Assembly (NCBI GenBank): GCA_903642235.1
Contig: CAHJWL010000003.1
Span: forward strand, 124,001-188,000
Source: Acidobacteriaceae bacterium
Lineage (GTDB): Bacteria; Acidobacteriota; Terriglobia; Terriglobales; Acidobacteriaceae
DNA length: 64,000 nucleotides
Direction of reading: 5' to 3'
Shown here: positions 17,114 through 25,194 of the stretch, piece after piece
Position numbering within the stretch: the stretch's first letter is position 1
How the letters are laid out: each line of letters opens with the position of its first letter
Notes under the pieces: generated by a model
Seen by the model: the letters and a program-made list of their open reading frames with translations, nothing else
Database searches by the model: none
What the model was told of the DNA's origin: nothing
Program-made: the position numbers and the translations under genes

Positions 17114-18426
17114 ACGCAGGCCTCCCCCACCAGGCTGTTAGGAAAGCTCTGCGTCACTCGAACTCTCACGTAGCTTCCGGTCGCCGGAAGGATCGCCTGC
17201 GTCGTTGTGAAGTTGACAGTCTTGTTCTGCGTCGATCGGCCGATCACCTGCCCGCGCTGACGGTTGTAGCCCTCCACCATCAGCTCCATCTCCTCGCCCA
17301 CATGCCGCTCGTAGTTGGTCCGCTGAATCTCTCGCTGACGATCGAGCAGCACCTGCAGCCGTGCCGCTTTGACCTCGTCCGAAAGTGAATCTGCCATCCC
17401 GATAGCCGGCGTGTTCGGCCGCGGCGAGTACTTGAAGGCAAAGATGGCATCGTAGCCCACCTCCTCAAGCAGCGTTGCCGTCTGCTCCAGGTCCTCCTCC
17501 GTCTCCCCTGGAAATCCCACGATGATGTCCGACGTAAGACTGATCGACCTCTTCGCTGCCTTGATCCAGCTGATCCGTTCGAGATACCAGTCTCGCGTGT
17601 ACTCCCGGTTCATCGCCTTCAGCACCGCCGTCGATCCGCTTTGCACCGGCAGGTGCACGTGATCGCAGAGCGCCGGAACAGCGTCAATCGCCTCGACGAT
17701 GTCTCTGGTAAAGTCGCGCGGATGCGATGTCGTAAACCGCACCCGTCGGATGCCCGTCAGCTGCCCAATCGCCGCCAGCAGCTCCGCAAAGCTCATCCGG
17801 CCGCTCGGGTCCTTATACGAGTTGACGTTCTGTCCCAGCAGCTGAATCTCCGTGAATCCCGCATCGGCCATCCGGCGGGCCTCGTCCAGCACGCTCTTCG
17901 CCGTGCGGCTTCGCTCTTTGCCGCGCGTGTAGGGCACCACGCAGTACGCACAGAACTTGTCGCACCCTTCGATGATCGTGATGTATCCGCGATGCGGGTT
18001 GGTCCGCGCCACAAACTCCGTCTCAAACGCCGCATCCGTCTGCCGGTCGTCAAGCCCGGTAATCCGCTGCTCGCCATTCTCCAGCCGCGACAGCATCTCC
18101 GGCAGGTTGCGGTAGCTGGCCGATCCGGACACCAGCGACACATACGGCGCCTTTTCAAAGATCCGCGTGCCTTCCTGCTGCGCCACGCACCCCAGCACCG
18201 CGAACTTCTTCCCTTCTCCCTGCAGCCTCTTGTACTCATTCAGCCGGTGAAATACCTTCTGCTCCGCCTTGTCGCGGATCGAGCACGTGTTGTACAGGAT
18301 TAACCCCGCATCCGCCTCGTCATCCACCCGCGCATAGCCGTGCTGCTCCAGCGTTCCGATCACCTTCTCGGAGTCATGCGCATTCATCTGGCAGCCGAAG
18401 GTCTCGATGTAAAAGGTTTTACTCAC
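17110..18426 (-). CDS. miaB: tRNA-2-methylthio-N6-dimethylallyladenosine synthase
   Basis: MiaB is a radical SAM methylthiotransferase that adds the 2-methylthio group to i6A37 in tRNAs reading UNN codons. The 438-residue protein has the UPF0004 cysteines (TFGCQMN, YNTCSIRD, LGCVAQQ), the radical SAM triad CDKFCAYC (about 155-162) with VVPYTRGKERSR, and a C-terminal TRAM domain. The start is GTG 18426. On the minus strand TATACT (18438-18433) is followed by six bases and the GTG, so the mRNA is very likely leaderless. The next gene (BFN) overlaps by ATGA. Confidence 0.96.
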   Translation of the reverse strand: MSKTFYIETFGCQMNAHDSEKVIGTLEQHGYARVDDEADAGLILYNTCSIRDKAEQKVFHRLNEYKRLQGEGKKFAVLGCVAQQEGTRIFEKAPYVSLVSGSASYRNLPEMLSRLENGEQRITGLDDRQTDAAFETEFVARTNPHRGYITIIEGCDKFCAYCVVPYTRGKERSRTAKSVLDEARRMADAGFTEIQLLGQNVNSYKDPSGRMSFAELLAAIGQLTGIRRVRFTTSHPRDFTRDIVEAIDAVPALCDHVHLPVQSGSTAVLKAMNREYTRDWYLERISWIKAAKRSISLTSDIIVGFPGETEEDLEQTATLLEEVGYDAIFAFKYSPRPNTPAIGMADSLSDEVKAARLQVLLDRQREIQRTNYERHVGEEMELMVEGYNRQRGQVIGRSTQNKTVNFTTTQAILPATGSYVRVRVTQSFPNSLVGEACV

Positions 18427-18432
18427 ATCTTA

Positions 18433-18438
18433 AGTATA
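18433..18438 (-). promoter_or_regulatory. -10 element of a leaderless miaB promoter
   Basis: TATACT on the minus strand ends six bases before the GTG of miaB. A start site 6-7 bases downstream of the -10 would coincide with the GTG, and no Shine-Dalgarno is present. No good -35 is seen. Confidence 0.5.
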
Positions 18439-18541
18439 GTCGCCGAAGTATCGCCTGCCCGGCAGCTCCGCTTCTTCCCTCCTCACTCCCGAAGCCGCGC
18501 CAAAGGCGGGTGCCCCATGTATATGACAGCTGCATCGTCAT

Positions 18542-18605
18542 GCGTGGGTCGGTCGACCGCGGGTCAATTCCCTCCGCAACGGAGCTCCAGTTCGACTACC
18601 CACGC
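18542..18605. repeat. Inverted repeat flanking a short intergenic segment
   Basis: GCGTGGGT (18542-18549) and its exact complement ACCCACGC (18598-18605) bracket 48 bases between miaB and the membrane protein gene. Just upstream is a GGCGGGTGCCCCATG string. The arrangement resembles a dispersed intergenic element, not a terminator. Confidence 0.35.
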
Positions 18606-18610
18606 GCTGC

Positions 18611-20164
18611 CTAACTAGGACCGACCACCCCGCCACTCACCGCACTTCCCTTCCTTATATAAATCCGGTAAGCCGCCGCCTCCCCCGCATATCGCTGCGG
18701 AAACGAGTCACCCTCGGCAGGAAAACTCCGCGTCTCCAGCAGCACGTAGCGCGCATTCAGATACTGCTTGAACTCCGGCCACGCATCCAGCTTGTGAAAG
18801 CTGTTCGGCCGTTGAAACCACTCGTTCGTCACTACCAGCACATCCGCCGGATCGCGCGCGGCCTCCGCCCAGAACTTCTCCCTGTAGTACGTCGACCCCG
18901 CGCCTGCCTCCGGAAAGAAAAGCAGCAAGTCGCCGGTAAACCCTGTGTTCTCCACCAGCCGCAGATGATAGAGCGCGTTCAGGCACCCAAACACCAGATC
19001 AAAGCACTGCACACGCCCCTGCAACTGCTGCGTCCCCAACCTCTCGAGATCGCCCTGCAAGGCATCCGTCAGCCCGCTCCGTGCCGGAATCGCATGGATC
19101 TTCTCGACGTAGTGCGGCAGAAACACCAGCAGCGTTGCCGCCAGACCGCCGCATGCCAGCAGCCGTGGCCACCCCCTCCCGGCAAGCCCCTGCATTAGTT
19201 CAATCCCCAGCAGGAGCAGGATCAGCGCGTCAAACACATACTTGTGGTGCAGAAATCCCTTGCCCTGCAGGACGTACGACAGCAGCCCGCAGCCCACTCC
19301 CAGCAGCAGGGCCCACCGCTCCCAGTCCCGTTCCCAGCCGCGATGGACGATCGCCAGCGGAACCCCGACCACCAGTACCAACCCGAGCACCGTATCCGGC
19401 AGTGCCTTCCTGAGCAGCTCGCCGTACCCCGGCTGACCAAGCGCCACATACGCCGGCGTCACCACGCGCAACACAAACCAGAACTGCCGGAAGGCATGAT
19501 GCCACGCCAGGAAGCTCGCATTGATCGCCGCGATTGCCGCAAAGCCCGCAACGCCCCAGCCTAGGTACGGCTTCACAGAGGCAGCGCGCCGAGAAAGACA
19601 TATGCAGCCAAGCGCCAGCAATGCCACAGCCATGAACGAGAACGTTGGCTTCATCGAGGCTGCCGTCGCCGTAAGGAACCCATACGGCAGAAGAAGCGCA
19701 GGGGTTTTGCTCCGTACAGACGCAAACAAACACGCGTACCCGCCCAGAAAGAGAGCCGTCACCACCAACTCCCGCTCCACAGAGAAGTTTGGCCCCTGCG
19801 ATCCGTACAGGAGCAGGAAAAAGCCGCCGGCAAAGACCCCGGCCAGCCAGTCCCGGCGCCGCGTGATCTCCACCATCGCCAGCGTGATCGCAGTCAGGAG
19901 AAAGAAGTCAAATATCCTCCATCCCAGATCGCCCGCTCCGAACAAACGCATCGCCGCGCCCTCGACCATATACGTGACCGGAAAATTATTATCGGTGATG
20001 TCGCGGTACGGCTCCTTGCCGTGCTGCATCAGGAAGTCCACGGTATGCATGACGGGCGCGTCACACAGCAGCGGCCAGTGCCAAGATGCGACGACAAAGT
20101 ATCCCGCACCCGCCATCAGTCCAAGCACAAGCAGACCCCGCAACCATCGCGTCAGCAAATCCAT
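18611..20164 (-). CDS. Polytopic membrane protein, glycosyltransferase-39 (PMT/ArnT)-like
   Basis: Inner-membrane protein of 517 residues with about ten hydrophobic segments and a C-terminal soluble part. The N-terminal periplasmic loop has MQHGKEPYRDITDNNFPVTYM, resembling the acidic GxxPYxD motif of lipid-sugar-dependent GT39 enzymes, which move a sugar from a polyprenyl phosphate carrier on the periplasmic side. The C-terminal region (DLVFGCLNALYHLRLVENTG, PADVLVVTNEW) is soluble and resembles the end of similar membrane proteins. I start at ATG 20164 (MDLLTRWLRGLLVLG) because the frame upstream runs through the tRNA-Glu gene. A TTGACA (20196-20191) lies upstream on the same strand. Acceptor unknown. 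Confidence 0.78.
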   Translation of the reverse strand: MDLLTRWLRGLLVLGLMAGAGYFVVASWHWPLLCDAPVMHTVDFLMQHGKEPYRDITDNNFPVTYMVEGAAMRLFGAGDLGWRIFDFFLLTAITLAMVEITRRRDWLAGVFAGGFFLLLYGSQGPNFSVERELVVTALFLGGYACLFASVRSKTPALLLPYGFLTATAASMKPTFSFMAVALLALGCICLSRRAASVKPYLGWGVAGFAAIAAINASFLAWHHAFRQFWFVLRVVTPAYVALGQPGYGELLRKALPDTVLGLVLVVGVPLAIVHRGWERDWERWALLLGVGCGLLSYVLQGKGFLHHKYVFDALILLLLGIELMQGLAGRGWPRLLACGGLAATLLVFLPHYVEKIHAIPARSGLTDALQGDLERLGTQQLQGRVQCFDLVFGCLNALYHLRLVENTGFTGDLLLFFPEAGAGSTYYREKFWAEAARDPADVLVVTNEWFQRPNSFHKLDAWPEFKQYLNARYVLLETRSFPAEGDSFPQRYAGEAAAYRIYIRKGSAVSGGVVGPS

Positions 20165-20190
20165 CCTAAAAACGTGCAAAGGATATCCTC

Positions 20191-20217
20191 TGTCAAGTGC
20201 TAACCGCGCTCTTGACA
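20191..20217. promoter_or_regulatory. Palindromic TGTCAAG-N13-CTTGACA site
   Basis: TGTCAAG (20191-20197) and CTTGACA (20211-20217) form a perfect 7-base inverted repeat, and each arm is a perfect TTGACA (-35 consensus) facing outward. It lies between the tRNA-Glu 3' end and the membrane protein gene. It may be an operator or a divergent -35 pair. Confidence 0.4.
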
Positions 20218-20271
20218 CCTCTTCAAGGGCCCGACGTGAGCCAACGAAGTCATCACTTGTAGGAAGGATTT

Positions 20272-20348
20272 TGGTAGCGTTATCGGGGCTCGAACCCGAA
20301 CTCTTCGCCTTGAGAGGGCGACGTGTTAACCAGTTACACCATAACGCC
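20272..20348 (-). tRNA. tRNA-Glu (anticodon CTC)
   Basis: A full cloverleaf folds on the minus strand: acceptor GGCGTTA with TAACGCT (one G-U), D stem GTGT/ACAC, anticodon stem TCGCC/GGCGA with loop CTCTCAA (anticodon CTC), five-base variable loop, T stem TCGGG/CCCGA with loop TTCGAGC, discriminator A and encoded CCA (20274-20272). The anticodon reads GAG. A TATACT hexamer (20397-20392) on the same strand gives a plausible promoter about 40 bases upstream. Confidence 0.96.
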
Positions 20349-20391
20349 ACACATCGGCGGAGGCCCAGTCTCCTGCGCTCTCCACCTGCAA

Positions 20392-20397
20392 AGTATA
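20392..20397 (-). promoter_or_regulatory. Probable -10 of the tRNA-Glu promoter
   Basis: TATACT on the minus strand, 44 bases before the mature 5' end; initiation about 7 bases downstream would give a leader of roughly 37 bases. The -35 at 17-base spacing is poor (TGTACT). Confidence 0.45.
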
Positions 20398-20567
20398 GCA
20401 GCGACTCTCGCCGCAGTACACCCGTCAGCCGGGACAGATACAAGTCCTCCGATTCCTTGGAGCACCCTAGGCGATCACGTAGTGCGCAGGTTCCGCAAAG
20501 ATCCGTCTAAGCCGTCTATCCCCGCTTCCGCAGAAAGCTGCCTTCATCGCTGCTTCAAGCACTTCCC

Positions 20568-20843
20568 TTACAACCCGAGCTTCTTGACCTCGTCGTTGTA
20601 GTACTTGCGGTACAGGATGTCCCACTCCTGTGAACCCTCAAGAATGATCTTCCGCTGCGAGGCGATCTTTTGCCGTGCCGCTGCATCGATCTTGGTCTCT
20701 TCCATCAACAGCTTCTCAAGAGCCTTGCGGGCCTCCTGCCGGATCGTATTCCGGTCTTCCTTGAAGTCGACCTCGTCGATCTCCGCAAGCGTATCAGCCA
20801 CCGTATGCGCCAGCTTGTTCAACTTGTCGCGCGAGATCCTCAC
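20568..20843 (-). CDS. DUF507 family protein (second copy of a pair)
   Basis: Protein of 91 residues, entirely charged helix: MRISRDKLNKLAHTVADTLA, then a Lys/Glu/Arg-rich middle and SQEWDILYRKYYNDEVKKLGL. This is the DUF507 family, cytoplasmic, of unknown function. It starts with GTG, overlapping the stop of the sister gene as GTGA, so the two are translationally coupled. The sister shares length, helical nature and the C-terminal half pattern, so they probably act as a heteromer. The 3' end lies 219 bases before the tRNA-Glu 5' end. Confidence 0.87.
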   Translation of the reverse strand: MRISRDKLNKLAHTVADTLAEIDEVDFKEDRNTIRQEARKALEKLLMEETKIDAAARQKIASQRKIILEGSQEWDILYRKYYNDEVKKLGL

Positions 20844-21118
20844 AGCACCGCCTTGTACTGCGCCACCAGCTTCATCTTGACCTTCTTGAACATCTCCGGG
20901 TAACTCACGCCACCCTTGTTCATGTCATCCTGGATCGCCTCCAGGATCACCCGCACCTCATCATTGATGCGGTCCTCAAGAGAAAGCTCATCGATCATCG
21001 CCTGACCCACACGCTGCTCTATCACTGCCGACTTGCCGGTCTCGATCGTCTTGGCAGCAAGGAGCTGCTTCACCGTCTGTCGCGCGAGATACCCAACATA
21101 ATCCTTCGAAAAAATCAT
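20840..21118 (-). CDS. DUF507 family protein (first copy of a pair)
   Basis: Protein of 92 residues. I start it at ATG 21118 (MIFSKDYVGYLARQTVKQLL), which matches the N-terminal pattern of the sister gene; the frame extends upstream but with unrelated Cys/Pro-rich sequence. The middle, LEDRINDEVRVILEAIQDDMNKGG, and end, YPEMFKKVKMKLVAQYKAVL, are DUF507-like. Function unknown. The pair order (this gene first, GTGA overlap, then the second copy) looks like an ancient tandem duplication. The 232-base gap to the divergent gene at 21351 holds no clear terminator. Confidence 0.85.
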   Translation of the reverse strand: MIFSKDYVGYLARQTVKQLLAAKTIETGKSAVIEQRVGQAMIDELSLEDRINDEVRVILEAIQDDMNKGGVSYPEMFKKVKMKLVAQYKAVL

Positions 21119-21350
21119 GACTGTATGGAGAGACTCGGATCGGGTAAAGCTGTATAGGGGTGCGACGGAAGCCGCACACACGTTCCAGGCGTTGAGAGCA
21201 CGGCCCGAGAGGTCCTCTGCGCACCCCGCCGGGATCAAACCGGTGATTCTTTAGAGCTTGACTATACCATGCGTCCAAGACGCAACCTCATCCTGCATGC
21301 CTGGACCGGCAGCAAGCAACCTCGCTCGCTTTCTGCGAAGATAAAGAAGC

Positions 21351-21812
21351 ATGGCAACGGATAATCTGCTTTCCCTTAAAGACGACATGATCGCGTTCAT
21401 CGCCGGACACGGCATGCGGCGCATGCCCGCGTATGTCTCTGAAGACGTACCCAGCATCCTCTTCGAAGAGGAAACCCCGGATAGCTGGAAGGATTTCGTG
21501 GAACACGCAAAGGCGACTGATGCTGCCTTCATCACCATGAGCGAAGTCATCCTCGAGAAAGCAGATCTGGCTATCCTGCTCGAGCAGATCCGCGAGCAGA
21601 ACTTTCCCGACGATACGGTGCCCGACCTCGACGACGCCGAGTACCTCGTCCGGCACGTCGGCAAGACCGGCTACCTGCAGCTCGGCTTCGCCCACCAGGG
21701 CGTCATGTTCCTCTTTGAGACCGCCACCGAGTGGTATGACAACTTCCAGAACCTGATGGAAACCGTCGCCGAGCTTGGCGGTATCGTCGTCGACGACACC
21801 GACGACGACTAA
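21351..21812 (+). CDS. Small acidic cytoplasmic protein of unknown function
   Basis: Protein of 153 residues without signal peptide or membrane segment, ending in a run of aspartates (VVDDTDDD). It contains HGMRRMPAYVSEDVPSILFE, EYLVRHVGKTGYLQLGFAHQ and FETATEWYDNFQNLMETVAELGG. Strongly acidic, with mixed alpha/beta pattern. I do not recognise the family. AAGATAAAGAAGC immediately before the ATG could be a -10 (GATAAA, 5 bases away) or a weak ribosome binding site (AAGAAG). Divergent from the DUF507 pair and followed by recJ on the same strand, with repeat-like DNA between. Confidence 0.75.
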   Translation: MATDNLLSLKDDMIAFIAGHGMRRMPAYVSEDVPSILFEEETPDSWKDFVEHAKATDAAFITMSEVILEKADLAILLEQIREQNFPDDTVPDLDDAEYLVRHVGKTGYLQLGFAHQGVMFLFETATEWYDNFQNLMETVAELGGIVVDDTDDD

Positions 21813-21825
21813 CCCCAACTCCATA

Positions 21826-21882
21826 ATTCTGAGCGCAGCGACTAGCCCAAGCTCTTATCGTCCTGAGCGCAGCGAAGGACCC
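21826..21882. repeat. Two REP-like intergenic motif copies (CTGAGCGCAGCG)
   Basis: ATTCTGAGCGCAGCG (21826-21840) and CGTCCTGAGCGCAGCGAAGG (from 21859) share CTGAGCGCAGCG. Related strings occur in other intergenic gaps of this window (13886, 26651, 28530), so this is a degenerate dispersed repeat family. Confidence 0.5.
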
Positions 21883-21968
21883 GCTTCCGTCCTGCTCCGC
21901 TGCGCGCCGGGGCAGACCTCCTCCGCCCGCCCTGCCGGACGTACCTCTCACCCGCCGAGATAGCCTCC

Positions 21969-23843
21969 TTGTCCGTCCCGCAAGAGCCCACCGCACGCCC
22001 TGTCGCCACGTCCTCGCGCAACACGGACTGGCAGCTTCTGGAAGCTCCGGCAGAGCGCGTGTCCGCACTGCAGCATGCTCTCTCCTGCCCTCTGCCGATT
22101 GCGTACCTTCTCGCCACACGCGCTCTCGATCTACCCGACCTGAACACCTTCTTTGAGCCGCATCTCAGCCACCTGCACTCACCAGGTCTCCTTCTCGGCA
22201 TAGAACAGGCTATTCGGCGCATTCAGCACGCCGTCTCCGCCTCGGAGCCCATCCTTATCTATGGCGACTACGATGTGGATGGCACCACCGCGACCGTACT
22301 GCTGAAGACCGCCATCGACCGTATGGTCACGGCCCGCGTCTCTCCCGCAGGCGCCGCCTCGCTCGTCACCTGGCACGTTCCACATCGCATTCGCGAAGGC
22401 TACGGCATGCGCTCTGGTCGCCTCGCAGAGGCCGCCGCCGCGGGCATCCGGCTCGTCATCTCGGTGGACACCGGTACGCGCGCGTTTGCCGCCGCCGAGG
22501 AGGCAATAGCGCTCGGTCTCGACCTCATCATCACCGATCACCATCTCCCGGACAGCACCGCCGGCGTTCCGGAAGCAGTCGCCGTCATCAACCCCGCGCA
22601 GGCCAGCTGTACCTACCCGTTCAAGCATCTCTGCGGCGCAGCCGTCGCCTTCAAACTGGCGCACGCTCTGCTGCTCGCACATGCTGCCGCGCAGCCAGAC
22701 CCCGCCGCCAGCCTTCACACCCTTAACACCCGCCTGCTGCCCTCCTTTCTTAAGCTCGTCGCCATCGCCACCATTGCAGACTCCGTTCCCCTGATCGGCG
22801 AAAACCGCATCATCGCCGCACTCGGCCTGCGCGAGCTCGCCAGCCCGGTTCAGCCCGGACTCCGCGCCCTCATGCAGGTCGCCTCCCTTCCCCTCGATAA
22901 GTCGCCCAGCGCCGCGGACGTCGGCTTCCGCCTCGGGCCGCGCATCAACGCCGCCGGCCGCATGGACATCGCCGACGACGTCATCGAGCTCTTCCTCACC
23001 CGCTCCACGGACCGCGCCCAGGAACTCGCCGCCAAGCTCAACGATCTCAACGAAGCCCGCCGTGCTACCGAACGCGAGGCCCTCGACGCCATCGAGCAGC
23101 ACCTCCTCACCCTCCTCGAAAGCGACGGCTCCTTCCCCGCCGAATGCCTCATCCTCGATCACCCGGACTGGCACCGCGGCGTGCTCGGCATCCTTGCCTC
23201 CCGCGTCGTCGAGCGCACCGGCCGTCCCGCCCTCGTCCTCACCCATCAGGAGGGCGAAGCCCACGGCTCCGGCCGCTCCATCGCCGGCTTCCATCTCCTT
23301 GACTCCCTCACGGCCGCCCACACGCATGCCGACGGCCTCGCTCCCGAGCTGTTCACCCGCTTCGGCGGCCATGCGCATGCCGTCGGTCTCACACTCGCGT
23401 CCGATCGCCTGCCGCTGCTCCGCCAGCGCATGCGCGTCATCTCCAGATCGCTGCTTCCCCCACACTTCCTTGCTCCATCGCTGTCCTGCGACGCGCAGAT
23501 CTCGCCCAAAGATCTCACCCTCGATCTGGTCCAGTGGATTGATCGCTGTGCACCCTTCGGGAATGCCCATCCCGAGCCCGTCTTCCTGCTCGCCGGCATC
23601 TCCCTCCGCGAGGCTCCGCGCAGCATCAAAGAGCGGCATCTCTGTCTCTCGCTCAACGCTGCTCCAGGCCTTCCGCCGCTTCAGGCCCTCGCCTGGAGCC
23701 GCGCCACCGATTGGGTCGCCCACGCGCAGGCTCTCGCACTTACCGCCGGCACACGCGTTGATCTCGCCTGTCGCATCCGTGCTCGCTCCAGCCAGTGGTT
23801 CACCGGCATCGAGCTCGATGTGATCGGCCTCAGGCTTGCCTAA
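21969..23843 (+). CDS. recJ: Single-stranded-DNA-specific exonuclease RecJ
   Basis: RecJ degrades single-stranded DNA 5' to 3' in recombination and repair. DHH-family motifs are in order: ILIYGDYDVDGTTATVLL (motif I), VISVDTGTRAF (II), LIITDHHLPD (III, DHH), CGAAVAFKLAHALL (IV region) and GFRLGPRINAAGRMD; the C-terminal DHHA1 part has HGSGRSIAGFHLLDSL and FTRFGGHAHAVGLTL. From TTG 21969 the protein is 624 residues, about the family size (570-600). The start is uncertain: no ATG lies near the conserved N terminus, TTG 21969 lacks a ribosome binding site, and the gap upstream is repeat-like. Confidence 0.93.
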   Translation: MSVPQEPTARPVATSSRNTDWQLLEAPAERVSALQHALSCPLPIAYLLATRALDLPDLNTFFEPHLSHLHSPGLLLGIEQAIRRIQHAVSASEPILIYGDYDVDGTTATVLLKTAIDRMVTARVSPAGAASLVTWHVPHRIREGYGMRSGRLAEAAAAGIRLVISVDTGTRAFAAAEEAIALGLDLIITDHHLPDSTAGVPEAVAVINPAQASCTYPFKHLCGAAVAFKLAHALLLAHAAAQPDPAASLHTLNTRLLPSFLKLVAIATIADSVPLIGENRIIAALGLRELASPVQPGLRALMQVASLPLDKSPSAADVGFRLGPRINAAGRMDIADDVIELFLTRSTDRAQELAAKLNDLNEARRATEREALDAIEQHLLTLLESDGSFPAECLILDHPDWHRGVLGILASRVVERTGRPALVLTHQEGEAHGSGRSIAGFHLLDSLTAAHTHADGLAPELFTRFGGHAHAVGLTLASDRLPLLRQRMRVISRSLLPPHFLAPSLSCDAQISPKDLTLDLVQWIDRCAPFGNAHPEPVFLLAGISLREAPRSIKERHLCLSLNAAPGLPPLQALAWSRATDWVAHAQALALTAGTRVDLACRIRARSSQWFTGIELDVIGLRLA

Positions 23844-23892
23844 GTCGTTGCGCCGCACCCTTCTCTGCATCGTCTCTGGTGTTCTCGCGTCA

Positions 23893-23898
23893 TATACT
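23893..23898 (+). promoter_or_regulatory. -10-like TATACT before the first adaptor gene
   Basis: TATACT ends 11 bases before ATG 23910 with no Shine-Dalgarno, again a near-leaderless geometry. Confidence 0.4.
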
Positions 23899-23909
23899 TG
23901 CCAAGACGC

Positions 23910-25154
23910 ATGCCGGATCAACGCCCAAAACGCCTCTCCTCTACCCTCGTTCTCGTCCTTTCCCTCGTTGTAATCCTCATCGTTTTTGCCTTCATTCGCT
24001 CGTCGACGCGCGAGGTTGTGCCTGTCCGCGTCTCTCCGGCGACCCATGAAAATCTCGTCAGTACCGTCTCCACCAATGGCAAGGTTGAACCGGTGCATGA
24101 GTTCCAGGCACATGCTCCGACCGCAGGCGTGGTCGAGGACGTCTCCGTACAGGTCGGCCAGAAGGTAAAGGCCGGCGATCTCCTGCTGCGCCTGGATGCC
24201 GCCGATGCGACCGCTCGCCTCGCCGCAGCAAAGACTGCGCTTCGGGCTGTTGAAGGCGCGTTTGCCTCCGTAAACCAGGGCGGAAGTCAGGATGAGCGCA
24301 TCCTGACCTCTGGCGAACTGGCGCGGGCACAGCAAAGCCAGCGACAGGCAATCGCGGATGTGGCGACTCTCAAGCAGCTCCAGGCAAAGGGCGCCGCCTC
24401 CGTCAGCGAAGTCACATCGGCACAGGGCCGGCTGGACGCTGCGGAGGGCGCACTGAAGACAGCGGCCCTACGCAGTGGCCCGGGCCGTTTTGATGCTCTG
24501 GATCGATCCCACGCAGCCGCACAACTCCTCGATGCGCGGGCAGCCGTCAACGCCGCGCAGGTAGCCTACGACAAGTCTGTCGTCCGCGCGCCCTTTCCCG
24601 GGACCGTCTACTCCATCGCCGTCAATCCCTACGACTTCGTTCCCGGCGGCGAAGATCTGCTCGATCTCGCGGATCTCACCAAGATCCGGATCACCGCCTA
24701 CTTCGACGAGCCCGAGATCGGCAACCTCGCCATCGGCCAGCCCGTCAAGATCGTATGGGAGGCCAAACCGGATCACGTCTGGCATGGACACGTTGACGTC
24801 GCCCCCACAACCATCATCGCCTACAACACCCGCAACGTCGGTGAGGCCATGATCACTGTCGATGATGCCCAGGGCGATCTTCTTCCCAACACCAACGTCA
24901 CTGTCACTGTCACCACCAGGCAGCGATTTAACGTCCTCAGCGTCCCCCGCGAAGCTCTTCACACCGAGGGCCTGACCAGCTTCGTCTACCGTGTCATCAA
25001 CCACCGTCTGCAGCGCACAGTGGTGCAGGTCGGCACGCAGAACAACACCCGTGTTGAGATCACCGGTGGTCTCTCCGAAAAGGACATCGTCGCTCTGAAT
25101 GCCACCAGCAATCGCGATCTCACCAATGGGCTTGAGATTAAGTCAGTCGAATGA
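23910..25154 (+). CDS. Efflux periplasmic adaptor subunit (HlyD/RND-MFP family)
   Basis: Membrane-fusion protein of 414 residues: one N-terminal membrane anchor (STLVLVLSLVVILIVFAFI), lipoyl-like half (VSVQVGQKVKAGDLLLRLD), a coiled-coil hairpin, then the second lipoyl-like half VRAPFPGTVYSIAVNPYDFV and a beta-barrel region (IGQPVKIVWEAKPDHVWHG). Such adaptors bridge an inner-membrane pump to TolC. The next gene (41 bases on) is TolC-like, but no pump gene follows. ATG 23910 is preceded by TATACT (23893-23898) with an 11-base spacer and no Shine-Dalgarno. It is a distinct paralogue of the adaptor at 42539. Confidence 0.9.
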   Translation: MPDQRPKRLSSTLVLVLSLVVILIVFAFIRSSTREVVPVRVSPATHENLVSTVSTNGKVEPVHEFQAHAPTAGVVEDVSVQVGQKVKAGDLLLRLDAADATARLAAAKTALRAVEGAFASVNQGGSQDERILTSGELARAQQSQRQAIADVATLKQLQAKGAASVSEVTSAQGRLDAAEGALKTAALRSGPGRFDALDRSHAAAQLLDARAAVNAAQVAYDKSVVRAPFPGTVYSIAVNPYDFVPGGEDLLDLADLTKIRITAYFDEPEIGNLAIGQPVKIVWEAKPDHVWHGHVDVAPTTIIAYNTRNVGEAMITVDDAQGDLLPNTNVTVTVTTRQRFNVLSVPREALHTEGLTSFVYRVINHRLQRTVVQVGTQNNTRVEITGGLSEKDIVALNATSNRDLTNGLEIKSVE

Positions 25155-25194
25155 TCAGACGCGACCCGCAGGTACGATAGTCAAAGCCCGACTC

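Noticed and set aside
20164..20443. N-terminal extension of the membrane glycosyltransferase-like protein
   Set aside because: The open frame there runs through tRNA-Glu(CTC) and the intergenic palindrome; the hydrophobic protein begins at ATG 20164.
22179..24335. A 718-codon antisense frame across recJ and the first adaptor
   Set aside because: It lies opposite clear DHH exonuclease and adaptor genes; the translation is Gly/Glu/Arg-rich without domains. High GC makes long antisense frames common.
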